Made by a program: the position numbers and the translations under genes
Part shown: positions 5,287 through 5,576 of the stretch, one piece after another
Layout: every line of letters begins with the position of its first letter
Position numbering within the stretch: the stretch's first letter is position 1
DNA from: an uncultured Eubacteriales bacterium
Lineage (GTDB): Bacteria > Bacillota > Clostridia > Peptostreptococcales > Anaerovoracaceae
Direction: 5' to 3'
Assembly: GCA_905206455.1 (NCBI GenBank)
Contig: CAJLHL010000109.1
Coordinates: 1 to 5,576, forward strand
Length of the DNA stretch: 5,576 nucleotides
The notes under the pieces: model-generated
Told to the model about the DNA's origin: nothing
What the model saw: the letters and a program-made list of their open reading frames with translations, nothing else
Database searches by the model: none

Positions 5287-5576
5287 ATGAAACTTTTAGA
5301 ATTGTTGAAAAATACGGATATCACATGTGAGAACGGACAGGAAAATATTGAAATTTCCGGTGTGAGTTATGACTCGAGAAAAACGCAGCCGGGAGATCTC
5401 TTTGTCTGTGTCAGAGGTTTTCAGAGCGATGGCCACGCTTTTGCCGCGGCGGCTCAGAAGGCGGGAGCCGCGGTCATCGTCGCAGAGGAGATGCTGCCGG
5501 ATATCGGAATTCCCGTGATCCTTACGAAGGATGGAAGAAAGGCGCTGTCGGCCGTTTCCGCCAATTTCTTCGGCCG
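5287..5576 (+). CDS. murE: UDP-N-acetylmuramoyl-tripeptide synthetase MurE, 5' part (runs off window)
   Basis: MurE is a cytoplasmic ATP-dependent ligase that adds the third residue (meso-diaminopimelate or L-lysine) to UDP-MurNAc-L-Ala-D-Glu. Only 96 codons plus two bases are present, covering most of the N-terminal UDP-substrate-binding domain. The recognisable block is SGVSYDSRKTQPGDLFVCVRG (about 24-44) followed by DGHAF (48-52) and an A-x-x-AGAAVIV stretch. The DSR and DGH elements are shared with MurF, but the N-terminus MKLLELL and the position after a septal PBP favour MurE. The ATP-binding GT-GKT loop and the motif that sets the third amino acid lie beyond the window, so substrate choice cannot be read. 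The start ATG has GAGGT at 5274-5278 with 8-nt spacing; an out-of-frame ATG at 5282 is not used. Confidence 0.9.
   Translation, partial: MKLLELLKNTDITCENGQENIEISGVSYDSRKTQPGDLFVCVRGFQSDGHAFAAAAQKAGAAVIVAEEMLPDIGIPVILTKDGRKALSAVSANFFG

Overview
This window looks like the front of a division and cell wall (dcw) cluster from a Gram-positive bacterium, most likely class Clostridia and perhaps a Lachnospiraceae-like lineage. The evidence is the gene order mraZ - rsmH - ftsL-like - PASTA-bearing class B PBP - murE, the PASTA domain itself, a tRNA gene with encoded CCA, and Gram-positive style Shine-Dalgarno sites. The family-level placement is inference. Every gene from mraZ onward lies on the + strand.

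Positions 1-252 hold an isolated tRNA-Glu(CTC) transcription unit. It has a consensus promoter (TTGACA, 17-bp spacer, TATAAT), the tRNA at 131-205 and a 14-bp-stem intrinsic terminator at 214-252. The first 80 bases probably include the tail of an unrecognised upstream gene, but no frame is convincing.

Positions 253-1073 are about 820 bases without a convincing gene. They contain short palindromes and hairpins (409-424, 452-489), an 18-bp direct repeat with 22-bp period (688-727), a 20-bp near-perfect dyad (837-856), and then the likely mraZ control region. In that region GTGG/ATGG boxes fall on a strict 10-bp grid (894, 904, 914, 934), and the one empty slot is occupied by the probable -10 element. 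This fits the known autoregulation of the dcw cluster by MraZ.

Positions 1074-5166 carry mraZ (transcriptional regulator), rsmH/mraW (16S rRNA C1402 N4-methyltransferase), an FtsL/DivIC-like bitopic division protein, and a class B penicillin-binding protein of the FtsI/SpoVD type with one C-terminal PASTA domain. The 5' part of murE starts at 5287 and runs off the window. Spacing is 2 bp (mraZ-rsmH), 54 bp (rsmH-ftsL), 125 bp (ftsL to the preferred PBP start) and 120 bp (PBP-murE), so one operon is likely.

Together the genes form a module for septal peptidoglycan synthesis: MraZ sets expression, the FtsL-like protein and the PBP form the divisome synthase arm, and MurE makes precursor. I see no mobile element, CRISPR array, toxin-antitoxin pair or clearly new system. 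The points worth a second look are regulatory: the MraZ box grid, the upstream dyad and repeats, two tiny ORFs placed to couple to mraZ and ftsL, and a partly duplicated start region before the PBP.
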